Origin: Clostridia bacterium
GTDB lineage: Bacteria; Bacillota; Clostridia; Acetivibrionales; DSM-2933
Direction of reading: 5' to 3'
Length of the DNA stretch: 55,268 nucleotides
Assembly (NCBI GenBank): GCA_026416815.1
Contig: JAOAEJ010000074.1
Coordinates: 1 to 55,268, forward strand
Program-made: the position numbers and the translations under genes
Shown here: positions 1 through 10,100 of the stretch, piece after piece
How the letters are laid out: every line of letters begins with the position of its first letter
Position numbering within the stretch: position 1 is the first letter of the stretch
Notes under the pieces: generated by a model
Database searches by the model: none
The model's input: only the letters and a program-made list of their open reading frames with translations
Told to the model about the DNA's origin: nothing

Positions 1-64
1 CGATCTACGACTCCTCCTACCGTGCTTTGTAGTTTACCTTCCCCTCAAGACTAAGATAGCATTT

Positions 65-89
65 TGGTGAAAGTCGCGCACCATTTTTT
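65..89 (+). terminator. weak hairpin plus T-run upstream of ilvB
   Basis: A 5-bp stem TGGTG/CACCA is followed directly by six T. It may terminate a gene lying before the window or act as a leader attenuator for ilvB. The stem is short and the left context is cut off. I found no T-box motif in the visible part. Confidence 0.3.
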
Positions 90-102
90 CATTACTATTT
101 GT

Positions 103-122
103 GCCGCCAGCGACAGCGGCGG
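103..122 (+). promoter_or_regulatory. GC hairpin just before the ilvB ribosome binding site
   Basis: GCCGC/GCGGC (or CCGCC/GGCGG in a shifted register) forms a compact hairpin ending three bases before the GGAGA Shine-Dalgarno of the following gene. It could influence translation initiation. Only the pairing is seen; a regulatory role is inferred. Confidence 0.3.
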
Positions 123-135
123 AATGGAGATTTAT

Positions 136-1809
136 ATGAAATATACCGGAGCGGAAATTATAATTAAATTATTGGAGAGACAGGGAATAGATATAATTAC
201 CGGAATTCCAGGAGGTTCAAATCTTCCTTTGTATAATGCACTGTATAAAAGCAAAATACGCCATATTCTCGCACGGCACGAACAAGGCGCAGGGTTTATC
301 TCCCATGGGATGGCAAGGTCAACAGGCCGTGCTGCCGTATGTTTTGCAACTTCGGGGCCGGGGCTAACCAATCTTTTAACAGCCATTGCCGATGCTAAAC
401 TGGATTCCATTCCTATTGTTGCTATAGTAGGGCAGGTTTCTTCAGGACTTATAGGCACCGATGCCTTTCAGGAGGTTGATACCTACGGCTTGACAATTCC
501 TATCACTAAGCACAATGTTCTTATCCGAACTGCCAGGGAGCTGCTGGATGTAATTCCTGAAGCATTCAGAATTGCCGGCTCAGGGCGCCCGGGACCGGTT
601 GTAATTGATGTACCCAAGGATGTGCAGCTTGAAGAAGTTGAGATAGACTCATGGCCCGACCAGGAGAAAAGCTATGACACTCAGGCAATAAAAGCTTCCG
701 ATATTCAAAAAGCAGCAAAAATGATTAATGAATCAAAGCGCCCGCTGTTGTACGTAGGCGGAGGAATTATCCATGCAAATGCTCAACATCTGCTATACCA
801 ACTGGCTAAAAAGAATACCATCCCTGTAACGTCTACTTTGATGGGATTAGGGTGTTTTCCTTTTGATGATCGCTTATACCTTGGCATGCTGGGAATGCAC
901 GGTGCGAGGTATACAAACATGATAGTAAACGAAGCCGATCTAATACTGGCATTCGGGGTACGATTTGATGATCGCGCTACCGGAAACGTTGCCAAGTTTT
1001 GTCCGAATGCTGCTATTTTGCACATAGATATAGACCCTTCGGAGATAAATAAAATAAAGAGGGCCAACTTCCACATCACTGCAGATGTAGGTTTATCATT
1101 AAAGGAGTTGATACCTTTTATAAATACAGACAGCCGTATGGACTGGATATCATGTATTGAAAGGATAAAAGAGGAGTATCCGTTTGTCATGCCAAAGCCC
1201 GATAATACTTTCCATCCGGTCAATTTTATAAGAAGCATAGGAAGCTTGACAAGTCCCGATACAATTATAACAACCGATGTGGGGCAACATCAAATGTGGG
1301 TGGCTCAAGTATATCCTTTCCGTTATCCTCGTACTTTGCTGACATCAGGCGGGCTTGGGACTATGGGCTTTGGGTTGCCGGCTGCCATAGGGGCTGCTCT
1401 GGCAAATCCCGATAGACGTGTGGTTTGTTTCAGCGGTGATGGTTCTTTGCTTATGAATATTCAGGAGTTGGCGACACTGGCAGAGTTAAAGCTAAATGTA
1501 ACTGTATTTGTGATGAATAATAAGCACTTAGGGCTTGTGAGGCAGCAGCAGAAGCTGTTTTACGGTAAGAATTACATTGCGTCCGCATTCACGGCTAACC
1601 CTGATTTTGTCGCTATTACCCGTGGATTTGGTATCAGGAGCTATGATTTGGAGGCAGTAGAAGAGCCTATGGATATAGTGGCCAAAGTGCTATCAGAACC
1701 GGGCCCTTGCCTTATTAATGTTCCGGTAAGCCCTGATGAAAATGTTATGCCGATGGTTCCTCCGGGAGCTGCAAACCATGAAGCAATAGACGGGTCTTTG
1801 GATGGATAG
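136..1809 (+). CDS. ilvB: acetolactate synthase, large (catalytic) subunit
   Basis: Condenses two pyruvate (or pyruvate plus 2-oxobutyrate) in the first common step of valine, leucine and isoleucine synthesis; cytosolic; uses ThDP, Mg2+ and FAD. The 557-residue protein has the full family length. Visible motifs: IPGGS near the N-terminus, the ThDP-activating glutamate in RHEQGAG (about residue 49), the GDG...NN cofactor motif (about 434-462, 24 residues between) and a C-terminal MVPPGAAN. Overall it closely recalls enterobacterial IlvB. I chose ATG 136 because GGAGA lies six bases upstream; the longer reading from GTG 64 adds a non-homologous tail. No regulatory-subunit gene (ilvN) follows, so the partner is elsewhere, before the window, or absent. 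A catabolic synthase (AlsS) is less likely given the match to the biosynthetic type. Confidence 0.93.
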   Translation: MKYTGAEIIIKLLERQGIDIITGIPGGSNLPLYNALYKSKIRHILARHEQGAGFISHGMARSTGRAAVCFATSGPGLTNLLTAIADAKLDSIPIVAIVGQVSSGLIGTDAFQEVDTYGLTIPITKHNVLIRTARELLDVIPEAFRIAGSGRPGPVVIDVPKDVQLEEVEIDSWPDQEKSYDTQAIKASDIQKAAKMINESKRPLLYVGGGIIHANAQHLLYQLAKKNTIPVTSTLMGLGCFPFDDRLYLGMLGMHGARYTNMIVNEADLILAFGVRFDDRATGNVAKFCPNAAILHIDIDPSEINKIKRANFHITADVGLSLKELIPFINTDSRMDWISCIERIKEEYPFVMPKPDNTFHPVNFIRSIGSLTSPDTIITTDVGQHQMWVAQVYPFRYPRTLLTSGGLGTMGFGLPAAIGAALANPDRRVVCFSGDGSLLMNIQELATLAELKLNVTVFVMNNKHLGLVRQQQKLFYGKNYIASAFTANPDFVAITRGFGIRSYDLEAVEEPMDIVAKVLSEPGPCLINVPVSPDENVMPMVPPGAANHEAIDGSLDG

Positions 1810-2277
1810 ATGATACTTAGTGCTTTTAACATTACAAATTTCTATTGGTTCAAATGTAAAAAATGCACTTCCTTGGTTGTTGTGCCTTACTGCTAGAAGT
1901 GAATTTCTGTTATATTGCACTAGGTTTCCTAACAATACCATAAAACTCCACAAACAACACAAAAAATCTTACACTATGTACCTGCCGTCATCTACGGATG
2001 CTGTTTTGAATGACTGCACGATATAATGTAAGATTTTTTATATGTTATATAGTTCATATAAAATTATAAATATATATTCTTTAATTCCACATGACTTCCT
2101 GGAAAAATAGCAGAATATAGTAGTTTAGCTTTGGCTATCTATACATCCTGTTAACAAATAAATATAATAGCTTACTTTCCACCTGGCAATTGTTATGATA
2201 TTATCAACAAGATAGAATTTTAGAATGAATTTTTGAATTGGTGAAAACAATAAATAAAAACACGAAAGGTAATTGAT
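1810..2277 (+). other. 468-bp intergenic region, long leader of the helicase gene
   Basis: It contains an inverted repeat at 1961-2039 and otherwise AT-rich sequence with no convincing ORF. Long untranslated leaders are common for cold-induced DEAD-box helicases, so part may be 5' UTR. No specific element was recognised beyond the inverted repeat. Confidence 0.4.
1961..2039 (+). terminator. inverted repeat with T-run, candidate terminator of ilvB
   Basis: Perfect 13-base arms (AAAAAATCTTACA at 1961-1973 and its complement at 2027-2039) flank a 53-base loop that contains a small CCGT/ACGG hairpin. The right arm ends in six T, and the left arm gives a T-run on the other strand, so it could end transcription in either direction. 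The large loop is unusual for a simple terminator. Confidence 0.45.
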
Positions 2278-3639
2278 ATGGCAACTGATTTTTTGACTCT
2301 TGGAATTGGACATGAACTGAATAAAATATTGAAGCAAAGTGGAATAACCGAAGCCACCCCTATTCAGGAGCAATCCATACCTGCTCTTCTGACAGGGAAG
2401 GATGTAATAGCGCAGGCACAAACGGGGACTGGAAAAACTCTTGCTTTTTTACTTCCTATAATGGAAAAAATAAATGTAAATAAATCTTCTGTACAAGCAC
2501 TAATTATTACACCCACCCGGGAATTAGCAATTCAGATTACGGCTGAAGCCAGAAAGCTTGCGGTGGTTAAGGGAGTGGCCATATTGGCTGCATACGGCGG
2601 ACAAGATGTAGAACAGCAGATTAGAAAACTCAAGGGTAATATCCATCTGGTGATAGGTACTCCCGGGCGTCTGCTGGACCATCTTAGAAGGAAAAGCGTC
2701 AACTTTGGCGAGTTGAATACCCTTGTGCTGGATGAAGCAGATCAAATGCTAAGCATGGGGTTTTTAAACGAAGTAGAGCAAATAATAAAGCAAGCCTCCA
2801 GGAAGCGCCAGACTATGCTTTTCTCTGCGACGCTGCCTAAACAAATACGTTTACTGGCCTCCAAATACATGGGTGAACCCATCCAAATACGTATACAAAG
2901 CAAGGGCATAACCCTGGATGAAATAAAGCAGGTAGTCATTGAGACTACAGATAGAGGCAAGCAGGATGCCTTATGTAAGGTTATTGACGAGTATAACCCG
3001 TTTTTGGCGATAATATTTTGCCGTACAAAGCGTCGTGCAAGCGCACTTAATGAAGCACTTCAAAGGCATGGCTATAAATCCGATGAGCTTCATGGCGACT
3101 TGACCCAGGCAAAGCGGGAGAAGGTAATGAAAGCCTTCAGGAGTGCTGAATTACAGTTTCTTGTGGCAACCGATGTGGCGGCTCGTGGGTTGGATGTAGA
3201 AGGAATGACCCATGTCTTTAATTATGACATACCTGAGGATACCGAGAGCTACATCCACCGTATAGGTCGTACCGGAAGGGCCGGGCAGACGGGTGTTGCT
3301 GTTACCTTTGTGACATCTAAGGACAGAGCAGAGCTGGATGCCATTGAAAAAGGAATAAAGATGACTTTAGAGAAAAGAAAAATCGTAAAAGAAAAAGATG
3401 AAGTCGATAATCATATATCAGATGATTTAAGAGAGAAGCCCTATAGATCGCATAACAAATTCAAAGGACCGAGCGCAGGCAGTGCTGGTGGGCGGAGATT
3501 TGGAAATGATAAGAGAAGCGTCAATAAATATTCAAGGGATAGCGGAAGTAACAATGCGGGACGTAGAAATACAAAAGGAAGGCCGGGTGCGGTCAAAACA
3601 GGAAAGCCAACAAGCCGTAGACCTGGGCCTAGAGTTTAG
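2278..3639 (+). CDS. DEAD-box ATP-dependent RNA helicase (CshA/CshB-like)
   Basis: Unwinds short RNA duplexes; in Firmicutes such proteins act in ribosome assembly, mRNA decay and cold adaptation. The 453-residue protein shows the Q motif (TPIQEQSIP), Walker A AQTGTGKT (about 47-54), [13 protein letters not shown], the DEAD box (152-155), SAT, and the C-terminal RecA domain with [17 protein letters not shown] and [10 protein letters not shown]. The last ~85 residues are a basic, Gly/Arg/Ser/Asn-rich tail typical of RNA-binding extensions. Start ATG is preceded by AAAGG. It is monocistronic, ended by repeat element A1. Which B. subtilis paralogue it matches cannot be settled by eye. Confidence 0.95.
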   Translation: MATDFLTLGIGHELNKILKQSGITEATPIQEQSIPALLTGKDVIAQAQTGTGKTLAFLLPIMEKINVNKSSVQALIITPTRELAIQITAEARKLAVVKGVAILAAYGGQDVEQQIRKLKGNIHLVIGTPGRLLDHLRRKSVNFGELNTLVLDEADQMLSMGFLNEVEQIIKQASRKRQTMLFSATLPKQIRLLASKYMGEPIQIRIQSKGITLDEIKQVVIETTDRGKQDALCKVIDEYNPFLAIIFCRTKRRASALNEALQRHGYKSDELHGDLTQAKREKVMKAFRSAELQFLVATDVAARGLDVEGMTHVFNYDIPEDTESYIHRIGRTGRAGQTGVAVTFVTSKDRAELDAIEKGIKMTLEKRKIVKEKDEVDNHISDDLREKPYRSHNKFKGPSAGSAGGRRFGNDKRSVNKYSRDSGSNNAGRRNTKGRPGAVKTGKPTSRRPGPRV

Positions 3640-3666
3640 TATAGGTTAATAATCATGTAGAAATAC

Positions 3667-3780
3667 ATTAAATTAGGGGTACAGGGGGGCGTAGCCCTCC
3701 TGTTTGCGGCTTTGCCGCAAAATAAAAGATTCCCTCCTTTGAGGAGGGGCAGGGGTGGTGGCAAAATATTTTAATTTTAG
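3667..3780 (+). repeat. family A repeat, copy A1 (three-hairpin element)
   Basis: Three consecutive hairpins: H1 3681-3703 (arms ACAGGGGGGC and GCCCTCCTGT), H2 3704-3720 (TTGCGGC ttt GCCGCAA) and H3 3732-3748 (CCCTCC tttga GGAGGG), then a GGGGTGGTGG stretch and an AT-rich end. Related copies lie at about 5474, 11221 and 17997, with remnants near 16889 and 28481. Confidence 0.8.
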
Positions 3781-3822
3781 TTTGAGCTATCTGTAAAACA
3801 CACTCCGATATAAATCTTTACT

Positions 3823-3852
3823 TTGACTTTTATAACTACTGTGGGTTAAAAT
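3823..3852 (+). promoter_or_regulatory. candidate sigma-A promoter of the ABC-F gene
   Basis: TTGACT at 3823-3828, then TTAAAA (17-base spacing) or TAAAAT (18-base spacing) ending at 3852, lies 41 bases before the ATG. A very similar box pair occurs downstream of repeat A2 at 5611-5639. Confidence 0.5.
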
Positions 3853-3892
3853 TATAGCGAAATTTAAAATATAAATTCAATGTGAGGTCAAA

Positions 3893-5449
3893 ATGAGTAT
3901 TCTAAATGTCGAAAACGTCAGCCATGGTTTTGGCGCAAGGAAGATACTAGAGAACGCTTCTTTCCGGCTGCTAAAGGGCGAGCACGTAGGATTGGTAGGC
4001 GCTAATGGGGAAGGTAAATCCACATTTTTAAATATAATTACGGGAAAGCTCATGCCAGATGAAGGTAAGGTAGAATGGTGCAACAGGATAACTACCGGGT
4101 ATCTTGACCAACATACTGTCCTGACAAAAGGAAAAACAATAAGAGAGGTTTTAAGGGAAGCCTTTCAATACATGTTTGACCTGGAACAGGAAATGCTGCA
4201 GATATATGAAAAGATGGCCGATGCTTCTGAAAAGGAGATAGAGGCGATGATGGAAGATGTCGGGGAGATTCAGAGTACTCTTGAACATAACGGATTTTAT
4301 ATAATAGACGCTAAAATTGAAGAAGTGGCTAATGGATTAGGTCTAGGTGATATTGGACTTGAGAGGGACGTAAGCGACTTGAGTGGAGGGCAGAGAGCGA
4401 AAGTGCTGCTGACAAAGCTGCTGCTGCAGAGCCCTATGATTTTGATTTTGGACGAGCCTACAAACTTCCTCGATGAAAATCATATATACTGGCTGAAAAA
4501 TTATTTAAAGAACTACGAAAACAGTTTTATTTTAGTATCTCATGACATACCGTTTTTAAATGAGGTAGTTAACGTAATATATCATGTGGAAAACGCTGTG
4601 CTGACACGGTACACCGGGGACTATAATCAATTCCAGCAGATGTACCAGTTAAAAAAGCTCCAGAATCAGCAGGCTTATGAGAAGCAGCAAAAGGAAATCG
4701 AGCGCTTGGAGGATTTTATAGCAAGAAACAAGGCCAGAGTTGCTACAACTAACATGGCAAAAAGCCGTCAAAAGAAGCTTGATAAAATGGATATTATAGA
4801 AAAAACCAGGGAGAAAATAAAGCCTATATTCAAATTCAGAGAAGCACGATCACCTGGAAGATTCATATTTCAGGCAACTAATCTTGTAATAGGATATGAT
4901 GAACCTCTAACAAAACCATTGAATATATCTCTTGAAAGAGGAAAAAAGGTTGCAATCAAAGGCGTAAACGGTCTGGGGAAATCTACGCTGCTAAAGACAC
5001 TGCTGGGAATACAAAAGCCGGTAGCTGGAGAAGTGAAGCTTGGCGACTACCTGTTCCCAGGGTACTTTGAGCAGGAATCGGGCAGGAGCAACAATAACAC
5101 TGCACTGGAGGAAGTATGGAATGAGTACCCCGGCATGGGAAATGCGGAAGTGCGCGGTGCTCTGGCAAAATGCGGCTTGACCACAGAACATATTACAAGC
5201 CAGATGATGGTACTGAGCGGTGGGGAAAATGCTAAGGTAAGACTGTGCAAGCTAATGCTTAAGGATATAAATTGGCTGGTATTGGACGAGCCGACCAACC
5301 ACCTTGATGTTGACGCTAAGGATGAATTGAAAAAGGCTCTGAGGGAATTCAAAGGGACTATTGTCATTGTAAGCCATGAGCCGGAGTTTTACGAGGACTG
5401 GGTAACCGACATATGGAACGTAGAAGACTGGACGACGAAAATTGTCTGA
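3893..5449 (+). CDS. yfmM: ABC-F family ATPase, YfmM type
   Basis: Soluble twin-cassette ABC protein; ABC-F proteins bind the ribosomal E site and modulate translation or confer antibiotic protection, and have no membrane domain. The 518 residues contain Walker A GANGEGKST, signature LSGGQ, Walker B LILDEPTN, a charged interdomain linker (about 255-320, the P-site tRNA-interaction motif region), then GVNGLGKST, LSGGEN and LVLDEPTNHLD. The opening and the linker match my memory of B. subtilis YfmM closely, so I infer a housekeeping translation factor, not a resistance determinant. Start ATG follows GTGAGGTCAAA. Repeat A2 begins about 25 bases after the stop. Confidence 0.9.
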   Translation: MSILNVENVSHGFGARKILENASFRLLKGEHVGLVGANGEGKSTFLNIITGKLMPDEGKVEWCNRITTGYLDQHTVLTKGKTIREVLREAFQYMFDLEQEMLQIYEKMADASEKEIEAMMEDVGEIQSTLEHNGFYIIDAKIEEVANGLGLGDIGLERDVSDLSGGQRAKVLLTKLLLQSPMILILDEPTNFLDENHIYWLKNYLKNYENSFILVSHDIPFLNEVVNVIYHVENAVLTRYTGDYNQFQQMYQLKKLQNQQAYEKQQKEIERLEDFIARNKARVATTNMAKSRQKKLDKMDIIEKTREKIKPIFKFREARSPGRFIFQATNLVIGYDEPLTKPLNISLERGKKVAIKGVNGLGKSTLLKTLLGIQKPVAGEVKLGDYLFPGYFEQESGRSNNNTALEEVWNEYPGMGNAEVRGALAKCGLTTEHITSQMMVLSGGENAKVRLCKLMLKDINWLVLDEPTNHLDVDAKDELKKALREFKGTIVIVSHEPEFYEDWVTDIWNVEDWTTKIV

Positions 5450-5473
5450 TAAATATAGATAGGTTATGTTGAA

Positions 5474-5580
5474 ACTAAAAATCGGGGGTGCAGGGGGCGG
5501 TAGCCCGCCTGCTGGCCGCACCGCGGACAAATAAAAGTTTCCCGCCCACAGGGCGGGGTAGGGGTGGGGGCAAAAGGTTT
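5474..5580 (+). repeat. family A repeat, copy A2 with compensatory stem changes
   Basis: Same three-hairpin order as A1 but the stems differ on both sides: H1 GCAGG...CCTGC with GCCCG, H2 CCGC acc GCGG, H3 CCCGCCC aca GGGCGGG. H3 is thus CCCTCC/GGAGGG in A1 and CCCGCCC/GGGCGGG here, a paired substitution. It follows the stop codon of the ABC-F gene. Confidence 0.78.
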
Positions 5581-5610
5581 TTACGTATAATCCATTAACA
5601 TAAAATAATT

Positions 5611-5639
5611 TTGACTCTTGTCATATTGTAGGTTAAAAT
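5611..5639 (+). promoter_or_regulatory. sigma-A promoter of the acetate transporter gene
   Basis: TTGACT (5611-5616) and TAAAAT (5634-5639) are separated by 17 bases, about 68 bases before the ATG. The spacing is ideal and both hexamers differ from consensus by one base. Confidence 0.6.
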
Positions 5640-5707
5640 ATTGTGGTGTCCAAAAAACGGCAAGCAGTACCCGATTAAGGGCATTTAAAATGTATAAGGG
5701 GGATATT

Positions 5708-6325
5708 ATGAATATCAATGAAACACAAAATGTTAAAATTATCAATGCAGACCCATCAGCACTAGGCTTATTTGGTCTTGCTATGGTTACGCTTGTGGCA
5801 TCCTCACAAAAATTGGGATGGACAGAGGGCTTGTCTTTTGTTATCCCATGGGCTATATTTTTAGGGGCTTTTGCACAGTTGTTCGCATGTATAAACGATT
5901 CAAAGCGTAATAACACTTTCGGAACTACGGCATTTGGAGCCTATGCATTCTTCTGGTTTGCAGTTGCCTCTTCATGGATGATTAAAATGGGCGTTTTCGG
6001 ACAGGAGCTGGCTTCAAAGGTTGATGGCAAGCAGCTAGGTTTTGCTTTTCTAGGATACTTTATATTTACAGCCTTCATGACTATAGGCTCTATGGAGACA
6101 AATAAGGTATTATTTATAATCTTTTGTTTGATTGACTTTTTGTTTATCGGTTTATCACTTAATGCATTTAACATTATTCCTGAGTTTTCACACGAACTTG
6201 CAGCATACTCCGAGCTGCTGATTGCAATTTGTGCCTTTTACGGTTCCGCTGCCTCGGTTTTAAATACTCACTTCGGCAGGGCATTTTTACCTGTAGGAAA
6301 GCCTTTTGGAATATTTAAAAAATAA
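5708..6325 (+). CDS. acetate uptake transporter, SatP/YaaH (GPR1/FUN34) family
   Basis: Predicted membrane carrier for acetate or succinate with protons. The 205-residue protein has about six hydrophobic helices and the family's N-terminal signature in the form NADPSALGLFG (usual form NPxPLGL). Family members are typically ~190-210 residues, so it is complete. ATG 5708 is preceded by AAGGGGGA at a good distance; an extension back to 5618 would be non-homologous. It has its own promoter and a terminator after the stop, so it is monocistronic. The D-S change inside the NPxPLGL-like motif is a small oddity. Substrate is inferred from family only. Confidence 0.85.
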   Translation: MNINETQNVKIINADPSALGLFGLAMVTLVASSQKLGWTEGLSFVIPWAIFLGAFAQLFACINDSKRNNTFGTTAFGAYAFFWFAVASSWMIKMGVFGQELASKVDGKQLGFAFLGYFIFTAFMTIGSMETNKVLFIIFCLIDFLFIGLSLNAFNIIPEFSHELAAYSELLIAICAFYGSAASVLNTHFGRAFLPVGKPFGIFKK

Positions 6326-6343
6326 ACATAGCGAAAGTAGTAG

Positions 6344-6375
6344 AAGCCTTGAATTATTTCAGGGCTTTTTGTTTT
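6344..6375 (+). terminator. rho-independent terminator after the transporter gene
   Basis: AAGCCTTGAA pairs with TTCAGGGCTT (one G-U pair) around a four-base loop, followed by TTTGTTTT. Confidence 0.85.
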
Positions 6376-6434
6376 GGAAAAATAATTTTTATAAGCTAGT
6401 ATACAGTCATAGTATATATGTAGAATAAACCCTG

Positions 6435-6749
6435 TCAGCTTAAATAGTGGGAGTTTGGAGCATGGTCTGAATGGGCAGCTCTTTGTAAAAGTGAAAAGTC
6501 GATTCCCTTATTTCCTTCAGTAAAATAGCAAGGGTACTGGGCACCGCAGGTACCGCACTCTACGTATTGTTTAGCCTCTTTTTGTTCCCTGGTGTCGAAC
6601 AAATACGGAAGGAATTCTTCTGTATTTTTAAGCCCTGGAGCGTCAGAGTCTATAATATATGAATATATATAGGTAGCTTCATATTTTGCAATAAGCTTAT
6701 TACTGTTACATACAGGACATATAATATGATTTGTACTCAAGTCCTTCAC
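6435..6749 (-). CDS. small zinc-ribbon-like protein of unknown function
   Basis: A 104-residue cytosolic protein. It has CPVC near the N-terminus and CGTCG about 50 residues later, the arrangement of a four-cysteine zinc ribbon. The region between is rich in Tyr, Glu and Asp; no enzyme motif is visible. The GTG at 6747-6749 abuts AGAAGG; a TTG at 6738-6740 sits nine bases from the same site and is an equally good start, giving three residues fewer. It stands alone on the minus strand. Function cannot be named; a metal-binding or nucleic-acid-binding role is a guess. Confidence 0.6.
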   Translation of the reverse strand: MKDLSTNHIICPVCNSNKLIAKYEATYIYSYIIDSDAPGLKNTEEFLPYLFDTREQKEAKQYVECGTCGAQYPCYFTEGNKGIDFSLLQRAAHSDHAPNSHYLS

Positions 6750-7035
6750 CTTCTACTTATTTAATATAGTATAGTAATTATTCTAACCCGTATCGCTGAG
6801 TTATATTCCACAAGAGAAGAGGCAATAAGCCATATAATATATCAAAAATCCAACCTTTAAATTTATACCTTGTTACCAAGTGTATGGCAACAGTAGCAGT
6901 GTTTTCACACGTTATTATATTGCTTGTAACATATATTGAAATTTGCTATAGTTTAAATAAGGACAATTTTTTATATGGTATAAATTACTTCAAAGGATGT
7001 TTTAGGGCAGCAGTTGCAGGGTAGCTAATATATTG
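6750..7035. other. intergenic region, nothing recognised
   Basis: About 285 AT-rich bases between the divergent zinc-ribbon gene and repeat C1. I see no ORF with a ribosome binding site and no clear riboswitch; it must hold the promoter of the minus-strand gene and possibly that of the histidine kinase. Confidence 0.4.
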
Positions 7036-7157
7036 TATAAATTGCAAAAAAGAATCTACTACGAAGTTCTCCCTAAATCTTTTTTTCAATTTGTTACCTT
7101 AAGTTATATTGCGGGAATCAAATTTCTCCTTGTAATATCATTATCGCAATTTATATA
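7036..7157 (-). repeat. family C repeat, copy C1 (MITE-like, 122 bp)
   Basis: Ends are TATAAATTGC and GCAATTTATATA, imperfect terminal inverted repeats. Inside are two hairpin-forming halves. The element is roughly 90% identical by eye to the reverse complement of C2 at 15746-15868. It ends 25 bases before the histidine kinase start, so it lies in its leader or promoter region. Confidence 0.75.
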
Positions 7158-7182
7158 GCAAAGAAAATTATTTTGTGGGGTA

Positions 7183-10100
7183 ATGTCTATGTATTTTTTA
7201 AACAAGCTAAGGCTAAGTGCAAAGATTTCGCTAGGGTTTGGTATAATACTACTTTTATCAATGGTGTCAATTTTCTTTGCGTATTCCGGTTTGAATAAAA
7301 ATCGGGATGATTTCGCACAGTATAGCGACATAGCTACGGAGTCTATGCTGGCAGGCAGGATACAGGCTAACTTGCTGGACAGCCGTATTGCATTTAAAAA
7401 CCTTGTTGATATGGGAGATGACTCACAGCAAAAGGTTTTTGAAGACCGTTTCAATAAAATGCAGGGCTTTATAAACGAATTGAAGGGTGGAATAAATAAC
7501 AAGGAAAGGGAGAAAGAAGTAGAACATATACTCAGTAACGCAAGTGAATATAAAGATGGATTCTATCAAGTATTGGAATATAAAAAGAAGCGGGATGATA
7601 TATATTATAACATTCTAAGTGTTAAAGGTCCTGAGATGGAAAGCAGGCTTTCTGCGATTATGGAGTCTGCATACAAAAATAAGGATGAAATAGCGGCTTA
7701 TGGGTCGGCTCAGGCTCTAAAGCACCTCTTGCTTGCGAGACTACACGCTTCAAAGTTTTTTGAAAAAAATGATCACAAGGCAGCAGAGATAGTAAACTCG
7801 GAGTTCTCCAAACTGGATGAGTGGTTGAAGTATTACCAGAAGTCGGCAGATAGCTCAAAAAATAAAGAATTAACGGATATCATCTTTAAGGACAAGGAAG
7901 TTTACTATAATAGCTTCAACGAGGCTGTTTCAGTAATTGAAAATAGAAACAAGGTTATAAAAAGGCTGGACCAGATAGGACCTGAAATTTCAAAGATTGC
8001 CGAAGATATTAAGCTTTCTATTATTAACGAACAAAACACATATGCACCTAAAGTAAAAAGGAATAATGATGATTCAATAAAATTTATGGTTATTCTGGCA
8101 GCATTAGCTGCTATACTTTCGGTATTTATAATAATAGGTGTTATGAAAGTAATAGTTGACCCTGTAAGGGTAGTTACAAATACCTTCAAGGATATAGCCG
8201 ACGACGGTGATACTAACCTTATGGTAAGACTTAAAGTAGGCTCAAAAGATGAATTGGGAGATATGGCAACCCACTTCAACAAGTTTATGGAGAAGCTGCA
8301 AAGGATAATGCAGCAAAATAAAGACCAGAACTGGCTTAAAACCGGACAGGCAGAATTAAGTGATAAGCTGCGCGGAGAGCAGGATATTACTTCGTTGGCT
8401 CAAAACATAATCACATACACTGCCAAATACCTAAATGCTCAAATCGGAGCTATATATGTAAAAACTGAAGATAATATACTAAAAATGCTTGGAAGCTATG
8501 CTTATAGCAGACGTAAGAATATTTCAAGTGAAATTAAGTCTGGCGAAGGATTGGTAGGACAAGCAGTGCTGGAAAAGCAAGCCATAGTAGTTACAAGTGT
8601 TCCCGATGATTATATTAAGGTTAGCTCCGGAGTTGGTGAGGCAGTACCCCGGAATATTCTTATGTCACCATGCATTTATAACGATGAAGTTAGGTGTGTT
8701 ATAGAACTAGGCTCATTCCATGAGTTTAACGATATCCAGATGGAGCTTATGAGAATTATCGGAGAAACCATTGCAATCAGTATAAGTACGGCAGAGGACA
8801 GGGCAAAAATGAAGGAGCTTCTCAATAAAACCCTTCAGCAGGCTCAGAAGCTTCAAATCCAGCAGGAGGAACTAAGGCAAAACAATGAAGAATTGGCAGA
8901 ACAGACAAAAGCACTTAGAGAATCGGAAGCTCGTTTGCAGACGCAGCAGGAGGAACTGAGACAGAGCAACGAAGAACTGGAGGAACAGACCAGAGCGCTT
9001 AAAGAATCCGAGGCAAACCTTCAGGCACAACAGGAAGAATTAAGAGTAATAAATGAAGAGCTGGAGGAACGTACCAGGAGCCTTGAGCGGCAGAGAAATG
9101 AAATCAGCGTAAAAAACCATAATCTTAAGCTTGCACAAAGGGAGATAGAAGAAAAAGCTGGTGCACTGGAGGTTGCCAGTAAGTATAAGTCGGAGTTTTT
9201 GGCAAATGTTTCCCACGAACTGAGGACTCCATTAAACAGTATACTGGCACTGTCGCAGTTATTAGCCGCTAAAGCTGATACCTCACCCCTTACTGAAAAG
9301 CAGCTCGAGTTTGCAAGAACGATTCACTCTTCGGGAAAGGACCTGCTCAATCTTATAAATGACATACTTGACCTTTCAAAAGTTGAAGCGGGTAAGATGG
9401 ATATCAATATAGAAAATATGCATTTTAGTGGGTTGACCGACTACGTACAGAGAGCTTTTGAGCCAATAGCAGAGGAAAAGGGGTTAAGACTTACTGTAAA
9501 CATCGAAGACGATCTACCGCAATATATGGTTACAGACGCGCAGCGAGTTCAACAGATAGTAAACAACCTGCTTTCAAACGCATTTAAATTTACCCATCAA
9601 GGCGAAGTGCGGCTTGAGATAGGTCGGCCTCAGAAGAATGATTTAAAAAACCCCACTATTGATTGTAAGAATTCTATAGCTTTTACGGTTAGCGATACAG
9701 GAATCGGTATACCTAAAGACAAACAGAGTGTTATATTCGAGGCATTTAAGCAGTCGGATGGCACTACAAGCAGGAAGTATGGAGGGACAGGCCTGGGACT
9801 TTCCATTTCAAGAGAGTTTGCGCGGCTGATGGGCGGAACCATACATTTGCAGAGCGAGGAGGGAAAGGGCAGTACTTTTACATTAATACTTCCCGAAAAA
9901 ATTACCGAGTTTGCAGTGTTTGAGCAAGCAGCGGCTGCAAAGGAACATGAGATTACCGATGGAAGGTGCAATGCTTGCGGTATAGTTGTTCCTGTAGTAG
10001 AAGTACAGCAACAGGCAGATTTTGATGAGAGTATATATAAAAATGGGAAAACGCTACTGATAATTGAGGACGATAGGCATTTTTCAAATGTATTATCAGA

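Noticed and set aside
61..89. Resemblance of GGTGAAAGTCGCGCACC to group II intron domain V.
   Set aside because: Only a few bases match; the stem is too short and no intron or reverse transcriptase is near.
1..135. T-box leader for ilvB.
   Set aside because: No T-box consensus (TGGNACCGCG type) in the visible bases; the leader may be cut off.
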